Positions 7,223 to 15,642 are shown, numbered from the stretch's first letter. The stretch is DNA of 22,916 nt from a virus (IMGVR_UViG_3300048549_000939:1-22916); one strand, 5' to 3'. Numbers and translations: made by a program. The notes: generated from the letters alone by a model not told the origin.

Positions 7223-8284
7223 ATGAAAATAGCAGTCTTGAATGACACCCACGCTGGTGTTAGAAATAGCTCAGACATATTTCTAAATTATCAAAAGAAG
7301 TTTTACGAAGATCAGTTCTTTCCATATTTGAAAGAACATGGTATTAAACAGATCTTGCATCTAGGCGATTACTATGACCATCGTAAGTTTATTAACTTCA
7401 AAACACAAAACGAAAATAGAAAGATGTTCCTTGAACCTATGCGTGAGCTAGGTATTACAATGGACATTATTCCTGGCAACCATGATGTATTCTATAAGAA
7501 TACGAACGACTTATGTTCTCTTAAAGAACTACTTGGTTACTATACAACTAACGTTAACATTATTATGAAGCCTACTGTAGTAGATTATGACGGTCTACGT
7601 ATTGCATGTATTCCATGGATCAATAACGAAAACTATGAATCTACTATGAAGTATCTTGCTAAAGTAGATGCTGACTGGGTAGGATCTCATTTAGAGCTTG
7701 AAGGCTTTGAAATGATGAGAGGCGTAACTAATACGCATGGTATGAGTAAAAATACGTTTAAACGATTTGAATGTGTTATGTCAGGTCACTTCCATACTAA
7801 ATCAGCACAGGACAATATACATTACCTAGGCTCACAGTTCGAGTTTACATGGGCAGATGCTAGTGATCCTAAGTACTTTCATATTATCGATACTGAAGAC
7901 CGCTCACTTACACCTGTCAGAGTAAATCAAACTCTGTTCAAAAAAGTCCTTTACAATGACGACAAAATAGATTATAATAACTATAATTGTAATGAACTAA
8001 TAGATAAGTTTGTTAAAGTCGTTGTAGTAAATAAGGCAGATCATTTTATGTTTGATCGGTTTATTGACCGTATTCAGAGCATTGATCATCATGACCTAAA
8101 GATTGCAGAGACCTTTGATGAATATCTTGGTGAAAATGTAGTTGATGAAGGTATCTCAGTTGAAGATACTACTGAATTGCTAGACTCATATGTTGAAGCA
8201 GTTGAGACCGAGTTAGATAAGGAAAGGATGAAAGCCTTAATGAGAGGTCTATATGTTGAAGCACAAAATAGTGAGGTGCTATGA
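7223..8284 (+). CDS. 47: Recombination nuclease subunit gp47 (Mre11-like)
   Basis: A 353-aa metallophosphoesterase nuclease (T4 gp47 is about 339 aa). It works with gp46 to resect DNA ends for recombination-dependent replication and host DNA breakdown. The metal-binding motifs are in order: D8 and H10 in NDTHAG, D49 in LGDYYDHR, GNHD at 85-88, GSHLE near 155 and SGHFH with H189 and H191. The ATG directly follows the gp55 stop. The end overlaps the gp46 start as ATGA, so the two complex subunits are probably made in coupled fashion. Confidence 0.96.
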   Translation: MKIAVLNDTHAGVRNSSDIFLNYQKKFYEDQFFPYLKEHGIKQILHLGDYYDHRKFINFKTQNENRKMFLEPMRELGITMDIIPGNHDVFYKNTNDLCSLKELLGYYTTNVNIIMKPTVVDYDGLRIACIPWINNENYESTMKYLAKVDADWVGSHLELEGFEMMRGVTNTHGMSKNTFKRFECVMSGHFHTKSAQDNIHYLGSQFEFTWADASDPKYFHIIDTEDRSLTPVRVNQTLFKKVLYNDDKIDYNNYNCNELIDKFVKVVVVNKADHFMFDRFIDRIQSIDHHDLKIAETFDEYLGENVVDEGISVEDTTELLDSYVEAVETELDKERMKALMRGLYVEAQNSEVL

Positions 8285-9996
8285 TTAGATTTAAGTCAGT
8301 CCAGTGGAAGAACTTTCTTTCAACTGGTAATAATGTAACGCGTATCGATTTAGTAAAGTCGCCATCCACATTAGTGGTTGGTCAGAATGGTGCTGGTAAG
8401 AGTACTTTACTAGATGCACTTTCGTTTGGATTGTTTGGTAAACCCCACCGAGCGATCTCTAAAAATCAGCTAGTCAATACTATAAACAAGAAGCAGTGTA
8501 TTGTTGAAGTTGAATTCGATGTTGGTGTTCATAAGTTTAAGATTGTCCGTGGCATTAGTCCTGGCAAGTTTGAGATTTGGCAGAACGGTAATATGATTAA
8601 TCAATCATCAACTGCTCGTGACTATCAGAAGTTCCTTGAGACTAACATATTGAAATTAAACCATAAATCCTTCCACCAAATTGTCGTGCTTGGATCATCA
8701 TCGTTTATCCCATTTATGCAGTTAAACTCTGGTAACCGTAGAGATGTTATTGAAGACCTATTAGACATTCAAGTATTCTCTAAGATGAATAGTATTCTTA
8801 AAGATAAGATCTCTAAAAATAAAGAAGAGATCAATGATGCTAATTATCGTCTTGAATTGGCTAAAGAGAAAATTACCATGCAAAGGAAGTACATAAGGGA
8901 TATTACTGAGATTAATGATGAAGTAATACGTGAGAAGGGAGTTCTGATTGAGCAGAACAGAGATGAATGGGTATCTTTACAACAAAGTAACTCAGAATTG
9001 TTCAGCGTAATCGAAAAAGAAGAATCCCCTCTAAATAATAGTCTATCAACCTTTCATGACAAAAAACAGTCTCTTTTAGGATACTCTGCTCAATTTAAGC
9101 AACAAATGCAGGGTGTAGTCAAGGATGCAAAGTTCTATGAGGACAATGAGAATTGCCCTACTTGTCAACAAACAATAAATGACGATTTAAGGCAAAATAA
9201 GCTTAAAAGTGCTAAAAGTCGAGCCAAAGAATTACAAGAGGCTATGGATAAAATCTCTAGTGAGGGAGCTGAGGTAGAAAGCTCTATTGGTAATATCAAT
9301 GATGAGTTATCTAAAATCCGTGAGATGCATTCTACAATTAGTGCTAACAATATGGCTATTAGTCGATTACAAAAAGAGATCTCTGCTTTAGAAGCTGATA
9401 TAAATAAACTTACCGGCAATGAAGGTGATCTAGGCCAAGCAAATAAAGACTTGGCTACTGTGGTATCTGAACGTGATACTCTTGGTGAGCTTAAACTTAG
9501 GCTCATGGAAGAAAAAAGCTATTCAGATGCAGCCGGTGAAATGCTAAAAGATACTGGGATTAAAACAAAAGTAATTAAGCAGTATCTTCCGGTCATGAAC
9601 AAGTTGGTTAATCAATACCTTCAAGTTCTTGACTTCTTTGTTTCGTTTAATCTCGATGAGAATTTCAACGAGGTGATTAAGTCAAGACATCGTGATGCAT
9701 TTAACTATGCGTCATTTTCTGAAGGTGAAAAGCAGAGAATCGATTTATCACTGTTATTTACTTGGAGGCAAATTGCGAAGATGAAAAACTCTACTTCTAC
9801 GAATCTCTTGATTCTTGATGAGACTTTTGACTCTTCGTTAGATCATGATGGTATTGACAATTTGATGAAGATACTTGGTACTCTTGAAGACGATAGTAAT
9901 GTATTTGTGATTTCGCATAAAGGTGATTTGCTGGACGGTAAGTTCAGATCCAAGATCGAATTTGTTAAAGAACACAACTTTTCAAAGGTAGCATAA
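8281..9996 (+). CDS. 46: Recombination ATPase subunit gp46 (Rad50-like SMC)
   Basis: A 571-aa SMC-type ATPase (T4 gp46 is about 560 aa), partner of gp47. Walker A is GQNGAGKS (34-41). Long coiled-coil arms flank a zinc hook CPTC at residues 292-295. The ABC signature is FSEGEKQRI (about 479-487), and Walker B is LLILDETFD with D513 and E514. A late switch histidine is seen in VISHKGD. All motifs are intact. The gene begins inside the gp47 stop (ATGA) and ends in a TAATG overlap with thyX. Confidence 0.96.
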   Translation: MIRFKSVQWKNFLSTGNNVTRIDLVKSPSTLVVGQNGAGKSTLLDALSFGLFGKPHRAISKNQLVNTINKKQCIVEVEFDVGVHKFKIVRGISPGKFEIWQNGNMINQSSTARDYQKFLETNILKLNHKSFHQIVVLGSSSFIPFMQLNSGNRRDVIEDLLDIQVFSKMNSILKDKISKNKEEINDANYRLELAKEKITMQRKYIRDITEINDEVIREKGVLIEQNRDEWVSLQQSNSELFSVIEKEESPLNNSLSTFHDKKQSLLGYSAQFKQQMQGVVKDAKFYEDNENCPTCQQTINDDLRQNKLKSAKSRAKELQEAMDKISSEGAEVESSIGNINDELSKIREMHSTISANNMAISRLQKEISALEADINKLTGNEGDLGQANKDLATVVSERDTLGELKLRLMEEKSYSDAAGEMLKDTGIKTKVIKQYLPVMNKLVNQYLQVLDFFVSFNLDENFNEVIKSRHRDAFNYASFSEGEKQRIDLSLLFTWRQIAKMKNSTSTNLLILDETFDSSLDHDGIDNLMKILGTLEDDSNVFVISHKGDLLDGKFRSKIEFVKEHNFSKVA

Positions 9997-10697
9997 TGCA
10001 AGTAAAATTAGTAAGTCATTCAGTTCCGACTGAAGAATATCGTATACAAGGAATTGAAGACACGCAAGACTTGGTAGCATACACAGCTCGTGTATCTAAT
10101 CCAGGCAATCAAACAAACAAGCAGACTGCTGATAAGCTTATTAAATATCTAATGAAGAATGACCATTGGTCTCCATTGGAAATGGCAAGTGCTTGTTTAG
10201 AAATAACAACAACCCGTGATATTGCCCGTCAAATCCTACGGCATCGCTCGTTCTCATTCCAAGAGTTCTCTCAGCGTTATGCCAATCCGGATAAAGAACT
10301 GGCAGGGGCTTTTGTGACCCGTGAAGCAAGGTTACAAGATCCAAAAAATAGGCAGAACTCTATTGAGATCGAAAATGATCCTAATATTCAGTTGAATGCC
10401 GCACAACAAGAGTTAGTGACTGATTGGCAAAGACGTCAGCATTCAGTCACTAATGCAGCTAAAACCGCTTATGAGTGGGCTATTGAAAATGGTATTGCTA
10501 AAGAACAAGCAAGAGCAGTATTGCCTGAAGGTATGACTGTATCTCGTATGTACATGAATGGTACCCTTAGATCATGGGCTCATTTTATTAGCTTACGATC
10601 AGGAAATGGAACACAAAAAGAATGCATGGAAGTAGCAAAAGCGTCCGCAAAGGCATTAGAACCAATATTTCCGATGATAGTGGACTTCGTAAAGTAA
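9996..10697 (+). CDS. thyX: FAD-dependent thymidylate synthase ThyX
   Basis: A 233-aa flavin-dependent thymidylate synthase that converts dUMP to dTMP using methylene-tetrahydrofolate and NADPH. The diagnostic ThyX motif RHRx7S is present as RHRSFSFQEFS (residues 82-92). The substrate-binding region near the C-terminus (RMYMNGTLRSWAHFISLR) is also typical. T4 uses the unrelated ThyA-type td enzyme, while marine T4-like phages commonly carry thyX. It is the last gene of the gp55-47-46 operon, joined by a TAATG overlap. It supplies dTTP for phage DNA synthesis. Confidence 0.96.
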   Translation: MQVKLVSHSVPTEEYRIQGIEDTQDLVAYTARVSNPGNQTNKQTADKLIKYLMKNDHWSPLEMASACLEITTTRDIARQILRHRSFSFQEFSQRYANPDKELAGAFVTREARLQDPKNRQNSIEIENDPNIQLNAAQQELVTDWQRRQHSVTNAAKTAYEWAIENGIAKEQARAVLPEGMTVSRMYMNGTLRSWAHFISLRSGNGTQKECMEVAKASAKALEPIFPMIVDFVK

Positions 10698-10703
10698 CAT
10701 ATA

Positions 10704-10750
10704 CTCAAAGGGACTGGGACCGAACTGTCGGTTGGGGCTCAGTCCCTGAG
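10704..10750 (+). other. Folded RNA element after thyX
   Basis: Two nested stems are visible. The outer stem AGGGACTGGG (10709-10718) pairs with CTCAGTCCCT (10738-10747, one G-T wobble), extended by CTC (10704-10706) with GAG (10748-10750) across a two-base bulge. The inner hairpin ACCGA (10719-10723) pairs with TCGGT (10728-10732) around ACTG. A purine-rich TGGGG remains unpaired. No T-run follows, so it does not look like a standard terminator. It may protect the mRNA 3' end, be processed, or act as a small structured RNA. The remaining bases to 10870 hold only the next promoter and leader. Confidence 0.6.
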
Positions 10751-10792
10751 AAATATAAATTGAAAAAAAGTGAAAAAAAATCAAAATAGTCC

Positions 10793-10821
10793 TTTACAAT
10801 TACGCAAAAGTGTGATAGAAT
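10793..10821 (+). promoter_or_regulatory. Sigma70-type promoter for the cobT-like gene
   Basis: TTTACA (10793-10798), 17-bp spacer, TAGAAT (10816-10821). The spacer ends AAAAGTGTGA and the preceding bases are TCC, as in the sister promoters. It is preceded by an A-rich tract at 10761-10788 that could act as an UP element. Confidence 0.85.
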
Positions 10822-10870
10822 ATACATAATGGAAAATTAAATGTTTTCCGTTTAATGGAAGGAGACTAAG

Positions 10871-13012
10871 ATGATTGCAAATAACTCAAAATCGATATTG
10901 GCTAAACTATTGGCCAAAGAGAACATTACTATAGTTCATGGTAACTATAGGACTGCTTTCTTTGATGTTGAAAAGCGTACCCTAGGTTTACCACTATGGA
11001 ATAACCTTGAAGATGTATATGACCTGTTGGTCGGACATGAAGTGGGTCATGCTCTTGAAACACCACCTGAAGGCTGGCATGATGCTGATGTAGAAATACC
11101 TGGTTGCCCACGTAGCTACATTAATGTTGTGGAAGATGTTCGTATCGAAAAGTTAATTCAACGTCGCTATCCTGGTTTGGTATCATGCTTTAAGCGTGGT
11201 TACCAAAAGCTATATGATGATGACTTCTTTGGTGTTAATGAAATACCAGAGTTAACTTCTGATTATGTAAACTTGATTGATAGGATTAATCTAAAAGCTA
11301 AGCTACGTGAACTAATCACTGTTGAATTTACAAGCAGTGAAAGGGATCTAGTTAATGAAGTCTTTGCAGTGGAAACTTGGGAAGACGTGCTTGAGGCTTG
11401 CAGAAAGCTTTATTCACATGCGTTAGAAAATCAAACAAAGTCTCCTTCCATACATAATAATAGCAATGAGGAACAAGATGGAAATATGGACCCGACTGCT
11501 GAGACATCTGAGACTAGCTCTGATAAACCTAGAAGCATGGATGATAATGACGAAGGTGAAGCGGAAAGTCAGAAAAGCGCAGGCAGCTCGAATGAAGAAA
11601 ATGAAGAACAAGACGAGAGTGATGAAGTAGAAACCTTAAGTAATGAAGGTGGAAACGATTACGATCAAACTGAATCTCAGACTGATAAAGCTTTTCGTGA
11701 TAATGAGCATAAGCTTTTAGATCAAGATGAAAACGGCAGAGTTGTAGATGTATGCAATGGATTTACTGAAACTCAAATATCTGAAATGATGTTAGACTAT
11801 TCATATGTTGAAAAATGCAGAGATCATATTGATGCACACTGTACCTATGAGTATAAAGCAACTCGTTACCGTAAATCACTTGATGACTCTTTTAACGATT
11901 TTATGAATGAGAATAAGAAGATCGTTCAAATCATGGCTAAAGAGTTTGAGATGCGTAAGGCAGCTTGGAGATCTACAAGGGCTCAAACTGCTCGTTCAGG
12001 CTCTTTAGATGTTAATAAGTTGTATGCATACAAATACACCGATGACATCTTTAAGCGTATGACTAATTTGCCTGATGCTAAAAACCATGGTATGTTTATG
12101 ATGGTTGACTATTCTGGCTCAATGGCAAATACACTTGGTTCTGTTATTAAACAGATTCTAGTGCTTACAATGTTCTGTCGTAAGGTTAACATTCCATATG
12201 AAGTGGTTGGTTTTACATCACAACGTACTAACCGTTTACAAGATGCTTATATTCCATACGGAAGTGTAGATCACCGTGATGTTAAACTTATCCCACTTGC
12301 TTCTTCTTCTCTTAAAAAAGTTGATCAAGACAAGTGCATCCGTCAGTTATATAATAACTGCTATAGATTAGATAACAGGATCTATCCATATCAATCATCC
12401 GCTGAAGAGTTTGGTGGTACACCACTAGATGAAGCTCTAATGGCTGTTCCTAGTTTGATCAACAAGTTTACTAAGAAGTATAATATTCAAAAGACTAATT
12501 TTGTACTTCTAACAGATGGAGCTGGTGGTAGAATTCAAGTTAAGCGTCATGAAAAAGAAATGGAAGTAACTTCTTATAATCGTGCTGGATATGCTATCAA
12601 TGTAAGTGGTAATTTGGTAAAAGCAGATAAAGGTGATAGACTTACTTCTGCTCTTTTAACTAATCTTAAAAAGCATTACTGTTCTTCTATTACTGGTTAT
12701 TTCTTAGCTAATGCTAGACATGACTTCAACTATGCTCTAACACAAGCAGATAATAGTATCTCATGGGATCAGACTAATCAAGCTCGTAGAACATTCATGA
12801 AACAAAAGTTCTACTCATTGGACAATGTATTAGGTTATGATCGCTATTTCATACTTCGTAATGATCGTAAGTCACTTGATACAGCTAATGAAGATTTCGA
12901 AGTACGTGATAATGCTAAGAAAGGTGAAATAGCTAGAGCATTTAAGAAGTATGCTGGTTCAAAGAAAGCTAATAGAACATTGGCAGTTAAGTTCGCCGAG
13001 ACGGTCGCATAG
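10871..13012 (+). CDS. CobT-like protein: HExxH zinc-peptidase-type domain plus VWA domain
   Basis: A 713-aa protein usually labelled CobT or peptidase in T4-like phages. The N-terminal domain carries HEVGH at residues 56-60, and a downstream ED in VVEDVRIEKL (E88, D89) may supply the third zinc ligand, as in gluzincin peptidases. Residues of about 190-280 are an acidic, Ser/Asn-rich linker. A VWA domain starts near residue 405 with an intact MIDAS: DYSGS (413-417), the Thr of GGTPLDEAL, and LLTDG. It is followed by tRNA-Arg and a MoxR/CobS-like AAA+ ATPase, the usual partner of VWA proteins. Cobalt chelation is not supported by the HExxH domain. A AAA+/VWA remodelling or proteolytic role is more likely. 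GGAG precedes the ATG by 6 nt. Confidence 0.85.
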   Translation: MIANNSKSILAKLLAKENITIVHGNYRTAFFDVEKRTLGLPLWNNLEDVYDLLVGHEVGHALETPPEGWHDADVEIPGCPRSYINVVEDVRIEKLIQRRYPGLVSCFKRGYQKLYDDDFFGVNEIPELTSDYVNLIDRINLKAKLRELITVEFTSSERDLVNEVFAVETWEDVLEACRKLYSHALENQTKSPSIHNNSNEEQDGNMDPTAETSETSSDKPRSMDDNDEGEAESQKSAGSSNEENEEQDESDEVETLSNEGGNDYDQTESQTDKAFRDNEHKLLDQDENGRVVDVCNGFTETQISEMMLDYSYVEKCRDHIDAHCTYEYKATRYRKSLDDSFNDFMNENKKIVQIMAKEFEMRKAAWRSTRAQTARSGSLDVNKLYAYKYTDDIFKRMTNLPDAKNHGMFMMVDYSGSMANTLGSVIKQILVLTMFCRKVNIPYEVVGFTSQRTNRLQDAYIPYGSVDHRDVKLIPLASSSLKKVDQDKCIRQLYNNCYRLDNRIYPYQSSAEEFGGTPLDEALMAVPSLINKFTKKYNIQKTNFVLLTDGAGGRIQVKRHEKEMEVTSYNRAGYAINVSGNLVKADKGDRLTSALLTNLKKHYCSSITGYFLANARHDFNYALTQADNSISWDQTNQARRTFMKQKFYSLDNVLGYDRYFILRNDRKSLDTANEDFEVRDNAKKGEIARAFKKYAGSKKANRTLAVKFAETVA

Positions 13013-13079
13013 CTCAGCTGGATAGAGCGCTGGTCTACGAAACCAGAGGCCGGGAGTTCGAATCTCTCTGCGACCACCA
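13003..13079 (+). tRNA. tRNA-Arg (anticodon ACG)
   Basis: A complete cloverleaf: acceptor GGTCGCA (13003-13009) with TGCGACC (13069-13075), D-stem GCTC/GAGC, anticodon stem CTGGT/ACCAG with a seven-base loop holding ACG at 13037-13039, T-stem GGGAG/CTCTC with TTCGAAT loop (one G-T pair), discriminator A and encoded CCA at 13077-13079. The anticodon, probably with A34 modified to inosine, reads CGT/CGC/CGA Arg codons, and CGT is frequent in these genes. The first ten bases overlap the last codons and stop of the cobT-like gene, and a promoter follows directly. Confidence 0.97.
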
Positions 13080-13109
13080 AAAAAAAGTGAATTATATTGA
13101 AAATAATCC

Positions 13110-13138
13110 TTTACAATGGGCAAAAAGTATGATATAAT
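13110..13138 (+). promoter_or_regulatory. Sigma70-type promoter for the cobS-gp45 operon
   Basis: TTTACA (13110-13115), 17-bp spacer, TATAAT (13133-13138), with TCC before the -35 and AAAAAGTATGA before the -10. It has consensus -10 and near-consensus -35 hexamers. It sits between the tRNA and the CobS-like gene. Confidence 0.88.
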
Positions 13139-13183
13139 ATACTTACAAAATGGAAAAAGACTACTTGATTTGGAGACTATATT

Positions 13184-14347
13184 ATGAACAAAGAACTTAC
13201 ATTTTCACAAAGAGCACTGCTCGAAAAGGTTGCGGCAACTTATCCTTCAAAGGTAGAGTTTCGTAAACCTGAACTCAAGATTATTGCTGATCAAATGAGT
13301 ATCTCTCATAAAGACGTAGACCGGATTTTCAATCTTGGCTCTAAAGTTCGTTATGGTGTATACAACTTGCAAGCACAAATCTTGCCTTTTCAAAATAAAC
13401 CTACTACTCAGGAGAAGCCTCAAGTGCCAACTAACGTTCAATCAATTATGAACGATGAGATCTTCATTCCAAGTGTAGATCAGTACTTTGTACAATGGGG
13501 TCATTTTAGTGATATCAAAGCTATTATTGCCTCTAATTCTTTCTATCCAACTTATGTTACAGGTCTTTCAGGTAATGGTAAGACTATGATGATTGAGCAA
13601 GCTTGTGCTAAAGCAGGTAAGCATTACATCAGAGTTCAGATCACTCCTGAAACTGACGAAGACGATTTGATTGGTGGATTCCGTTTGGTCAATGGTGAAA
13701 CTGTTTTTGCCGAAGGCCCAGTCATTAAAGCTATGAAACAAGGTGCGTTACTTCTTATTGACGAACTTGATCGTGGTTCAAATAAGATTATGTGTCTTCA
13801 GGGTGTCCTTGAAGGTAAGCCCGTTCTTATTAAAAAGACTGGTGAAGTTGTAACACCTGCCTCAGGGTTTAACGTTATGGCTACTGCAAACACTAAAGGT
13901 AAAGGATCAGAAGATGGTAGGTTCATAGCAGCCAACATCATTGATGAAGCCTTCCTTGAAAGGTTTACAATCACAATGGAACAGCCTTATCCTACTTCTG
14001 GTACTGAAAAGCGTATCATTGTTAAGCATATGGAAAAGTTTAATAAGAAAGATCTTGAATTTGCAGAGCTACTTACTATCTGGTCTGAAACGATTCGTAA
14101 AACATTTGAAGACGGTGGTGTAGATGATCTAGTCTCTACAAGACGTCTTTGCCATATTGTTCAAACATATTCGATCTTTGGTGATCGCAATAAAGCTATT
14201 GAGCTTTGCGTTAATAGATTTGATCAAGATACTAAAGAAGCCTTTATTGATCTATATCAAAAAGTGGATGGTACAACATCTGAACAAGAACCAACTGTTG
14301 AGACCAATCAAGATACTCTCAACGAAATAATTGAGGAAATCGTATAA
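13184..14347 (+). CDS. CobS/MoxR-like AAA+ ATPase
   Basis: A 387-aa AAA+ protein of the kind annotated CobS in marine T4-like phages. After an N-terminal helical domain (1-95) come Walker A GLSGNGKT (127-134), Walker B ALLLIDELD (188-196), and a sensor-1 region FNVMATANTKGKG. The sequence ETDEDDLIGGFRLVNGETVFAEGPVIKAM is typical of MoxR/CobS ATPases that work with VWA-domain partners, and the CobT-like VWA protein is the preceding protein gene. A role in cobalamin synthesis is the traditional label, but no other cobalamin gene is here. A chaperone-like function is inferred. GGAG lies 8 nt before the ATG. The end overlaps the next start (TAATG). Confidence 0.88.
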   Translation: MNKELTFSQRALLEKVAATYPSKVEFRKPELKIIADQMSISHKDVDRIFNLGSKVRYGVYNLQAQILPFQNKPTTQEKPQVPTNVQSIMNDEIFIPSVDQYFVQWGHFSDIKAIIASNSFYPTYVTGLSGNGKTMMIEQACAKAGKHYIRVQITPETDEDDLIGGFRLVNGETVFAEGPVIKAMKQGALLLIDELDRGSNKIMCLQGVLEGKPVLIKKTGEVVTPASGFNVMATANTKGKGSEDGRFIAANIIDEAFLERFTITMEQPYPTSGTEKRIIVKHMEKFNKKDLEFAELLTIWSETIRKTFEDGGVDDLVSTRRLCHIVQTYSIFGDRNKAIELCVNRFDQDTKEAFIDLYQKVDGTTSEQEPTVETNQDTLNEIIEEIV

Positions 14348-14724
14348 TGGTAGAATATAAATTCAATGAAGGTACTCTTATCAGAGAACTAAAAGAGTAT
14401 ATTGACGGAACTTACAATGGTCACTACTCAAAAAATAAATTTCAATCAACTGAATTTATTATTGACTGTGGTCATGGTATGGGATTCGCTTTAGGTAATG
14501 TTCTAAAGTATGCCCAAAGATACGGCAAGAAAGATGGTGCAAACCGTAAAGACATTATGAAAATCTTGCACTATGCCCTTATTGCTTTACATCAGCATGA
14601 CGAAGATATGAAAGAAAATGATTTTGAAAAAGGTCAAGCTGAGTGCACTTTTGGGGTTTACAATTCACCTCAAATGGTATATAATACTAATTACAATATG
14701 AAAATCAATGGAGATACTAAATAA
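14347..14724 (+). CDS. DUF3310 (SaV-like) protein
   Basis: A 125-aa protein whose middle (GMGFALGNVLKYAQRYGKKDGANRKDIMKILHYALIAL, about residues 49-86) matches the DUF3310/SaV-like pattern of a GFxxGNxxKYxxRxGKK block followed by a helical DxxKAxxYL block. The family is common in phages and its function is not settled; nucleotide-related roles have been proposed. It has TAATG overlaps with both the CobS-like gene before it and gp45 after it, so it is embedded in the clamp operon. Confidence 0.75.
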   Translation: MVEYKFNEGTLIRELKEYIDGTYNGHYSKNKFQSTEFIIDCGHGMGFALGNVLKYAQRYGKKDGANRKDIMKILHYALIALHQHDEDMKENDFEKGQAECTFGVYNSPQMVYNTNYNMKINGDTK

Positions 14725-15407
14725 TGAAACTATCTAATGAAACCCGTGATGTACTAAAAAACTTTGCATCAATTAATTCAAATATCGTATTTAACGGTGG
14801 AAATGAAATCAAGACTATGAGTGAGGCAAAGAACATTATGTCTACTGCCACTGTAGCTGAAACTTTCCCCGACAATCTATTAGGTATCTATGACCTAAAC
14901 GAGTTCCTCGGAGTCATGAGCATGTTTGATGATCCTGAGTTGCAGTTCTCAGCTGATTATAATTCTGTCAAAATTGTACAGGATCGTAAATCAGTTAATT
15001 ACTACTTCTCAGATCCTTCCATTTTAACATCTCCATCAAAGGTCATCACCATGCCTGACCCCGAGGTCACACTTACGCTGACTGCCGATAATATCGCCCA
15101 AATGCGAAAGGCAGCCTCAGCTCTTGGAGTTAGCGATGTAGTCATCACTGCTAATCCAGGCGATGCACACATCACGATTCGGGTAACTGATGTGGAAGAT
15201 GCTACAGCCAATAACTTTGAGCTGGCCGTTGATGGTCCCCCAGCGAGTGCACCATATCGGTTCATCTTTAACATCGCTAACTTCAAGATTATTCAAGGCG
15301 ACTATAATGTTCGTATCTCGTCTAAACTAATTTCTAGTTGGACTAATGAAAACACAGCGGTAGAATACTTTATCGCTTTGGAAAAGGCTTCTAACTATGG
15401 AGGATAA
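14724..15407 (+). CDS. 45: Sliding clamp gp45
   Basis: A 227-aa trimeric DNA polymerase clamp, the same size as T4 gp45 (228 aa). The start MKLSNETRDVLKNFASINSNI mirrors T4 MKLSKDTTALLKNFATINSGI. The IYDLNEFLGVMSMF block and the C-terminal VEYFIALEKAS also match. It provides processivity to gp43 and, in T4, activates late transcription through gp55 and gp33. Base use is a little richer in C at third positions than in the neighbouring genes. It starts in a TAATG overlap. Confidence 0.96.
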   Translation: MKLSNETRDVLKNFASINSNIVFNGGNEIKTMSEAKNIMSTATVAETFPDNLLGIYDLNEFLGVMSMFDDPELQFSADYNSVKIVQDRKSVNYYFSDPSILTSPSKVITMPDPEVTLTLTADNIAQMRKAASALGVSDVVITANPGDAHITIRVTDVEDATANNFELAVDGPPASAPYRFIFNIANFKIIQGDYNVRISSKLISSWTNENTAVEYFIALEKASNYGG

Positions 15408-15408
15408 T

Positions 15409-15642
15409 ATGCAAGAAGCACCACAACTAAACATTGGTGATCTTTTTTCAGTTATAAAGATCATTGATGCATGCTCTGAACGAGGAGCGTTCAAAGGTAA
15501 TGAAATGGCATCTGTTGGAGCCGTACGAGACCGTATTGCTGCCTTTGCCGAAACAAACCAGCCAGTGGAGGAAAGTAATGAAGACCTTGGTGATACTGAC
15601 GACGGGGATGCTTTTGTCGACACAGACATTAGCGACGACTAA
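15409..15642 (+). CDS. Small acidic protein downstream of gp45, function unknown
   Basis: A 77-aa protein. The ATG at 15409 is preceded by GGAGGA at 15399-15404, inside the gp45 end. A start at 15397 would sit on top of that ribosome site and is less likely. The core IKIIDACSERGAFKGNEMASVGAVRDRI looks conserved in my memory of small proteins following gp45 in marine T4-like phages, but no function is known to me. The C-terminal 25 residues are strongly acidic (DTDDGD, DISDD). Its last 65 nt overlap the next gene in another frame. Confidence 0.75.
   Translation: MQEAPQLNIGDLFSVIKIIDACSERGAFKGNEMASVGAVRDRIAAFAETNQPVEESNEDLGDTDDGDAFVDTDISDD

Noticed and set aside
9399-9406. TATAAATA inside gp46
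   Set aside because: It lies in the coding coiled-coil region with no gene start nearby; treated as chance in A/T-rich sequence.
10752-10761. ATATAAATTG as a late promoter before the cobT-like gene
   Set aside because: It is not the full TATAAATA box, and a good sigma70-type promoter follows at 10793-10821.
12844-13080. Minus-strand 78-aa ORF (MVVAERFELPASGF...)
   Set aside because: Its N-terminus is the reverse complement of the tRNA-Arg and the rest is antisense to the cobT-like gene; this is a well-known false ORF type from tRNA complements.
10871-14347. Reading the CobT/CobS-like pair as cobalamin biosynthesis genes
   Set aside because: There is an HExxH peptidase-type domain, and no other cobalamin gene in the window; the label is kept only as family shorthand.
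15002-15286. Minus-strand 94-aa ORF opposite gp45
   Set aside because: It is antisense to a conserved clamp gene, without a promoter or ribosome site; a shadow of codon bias.
15464-15577. N-terminal extension of the first exported protein
   Set aside because: The extra 38 residues are a frame-shadow of the 77-aa gene and would bury the clear signal peptide that begins at 15578.
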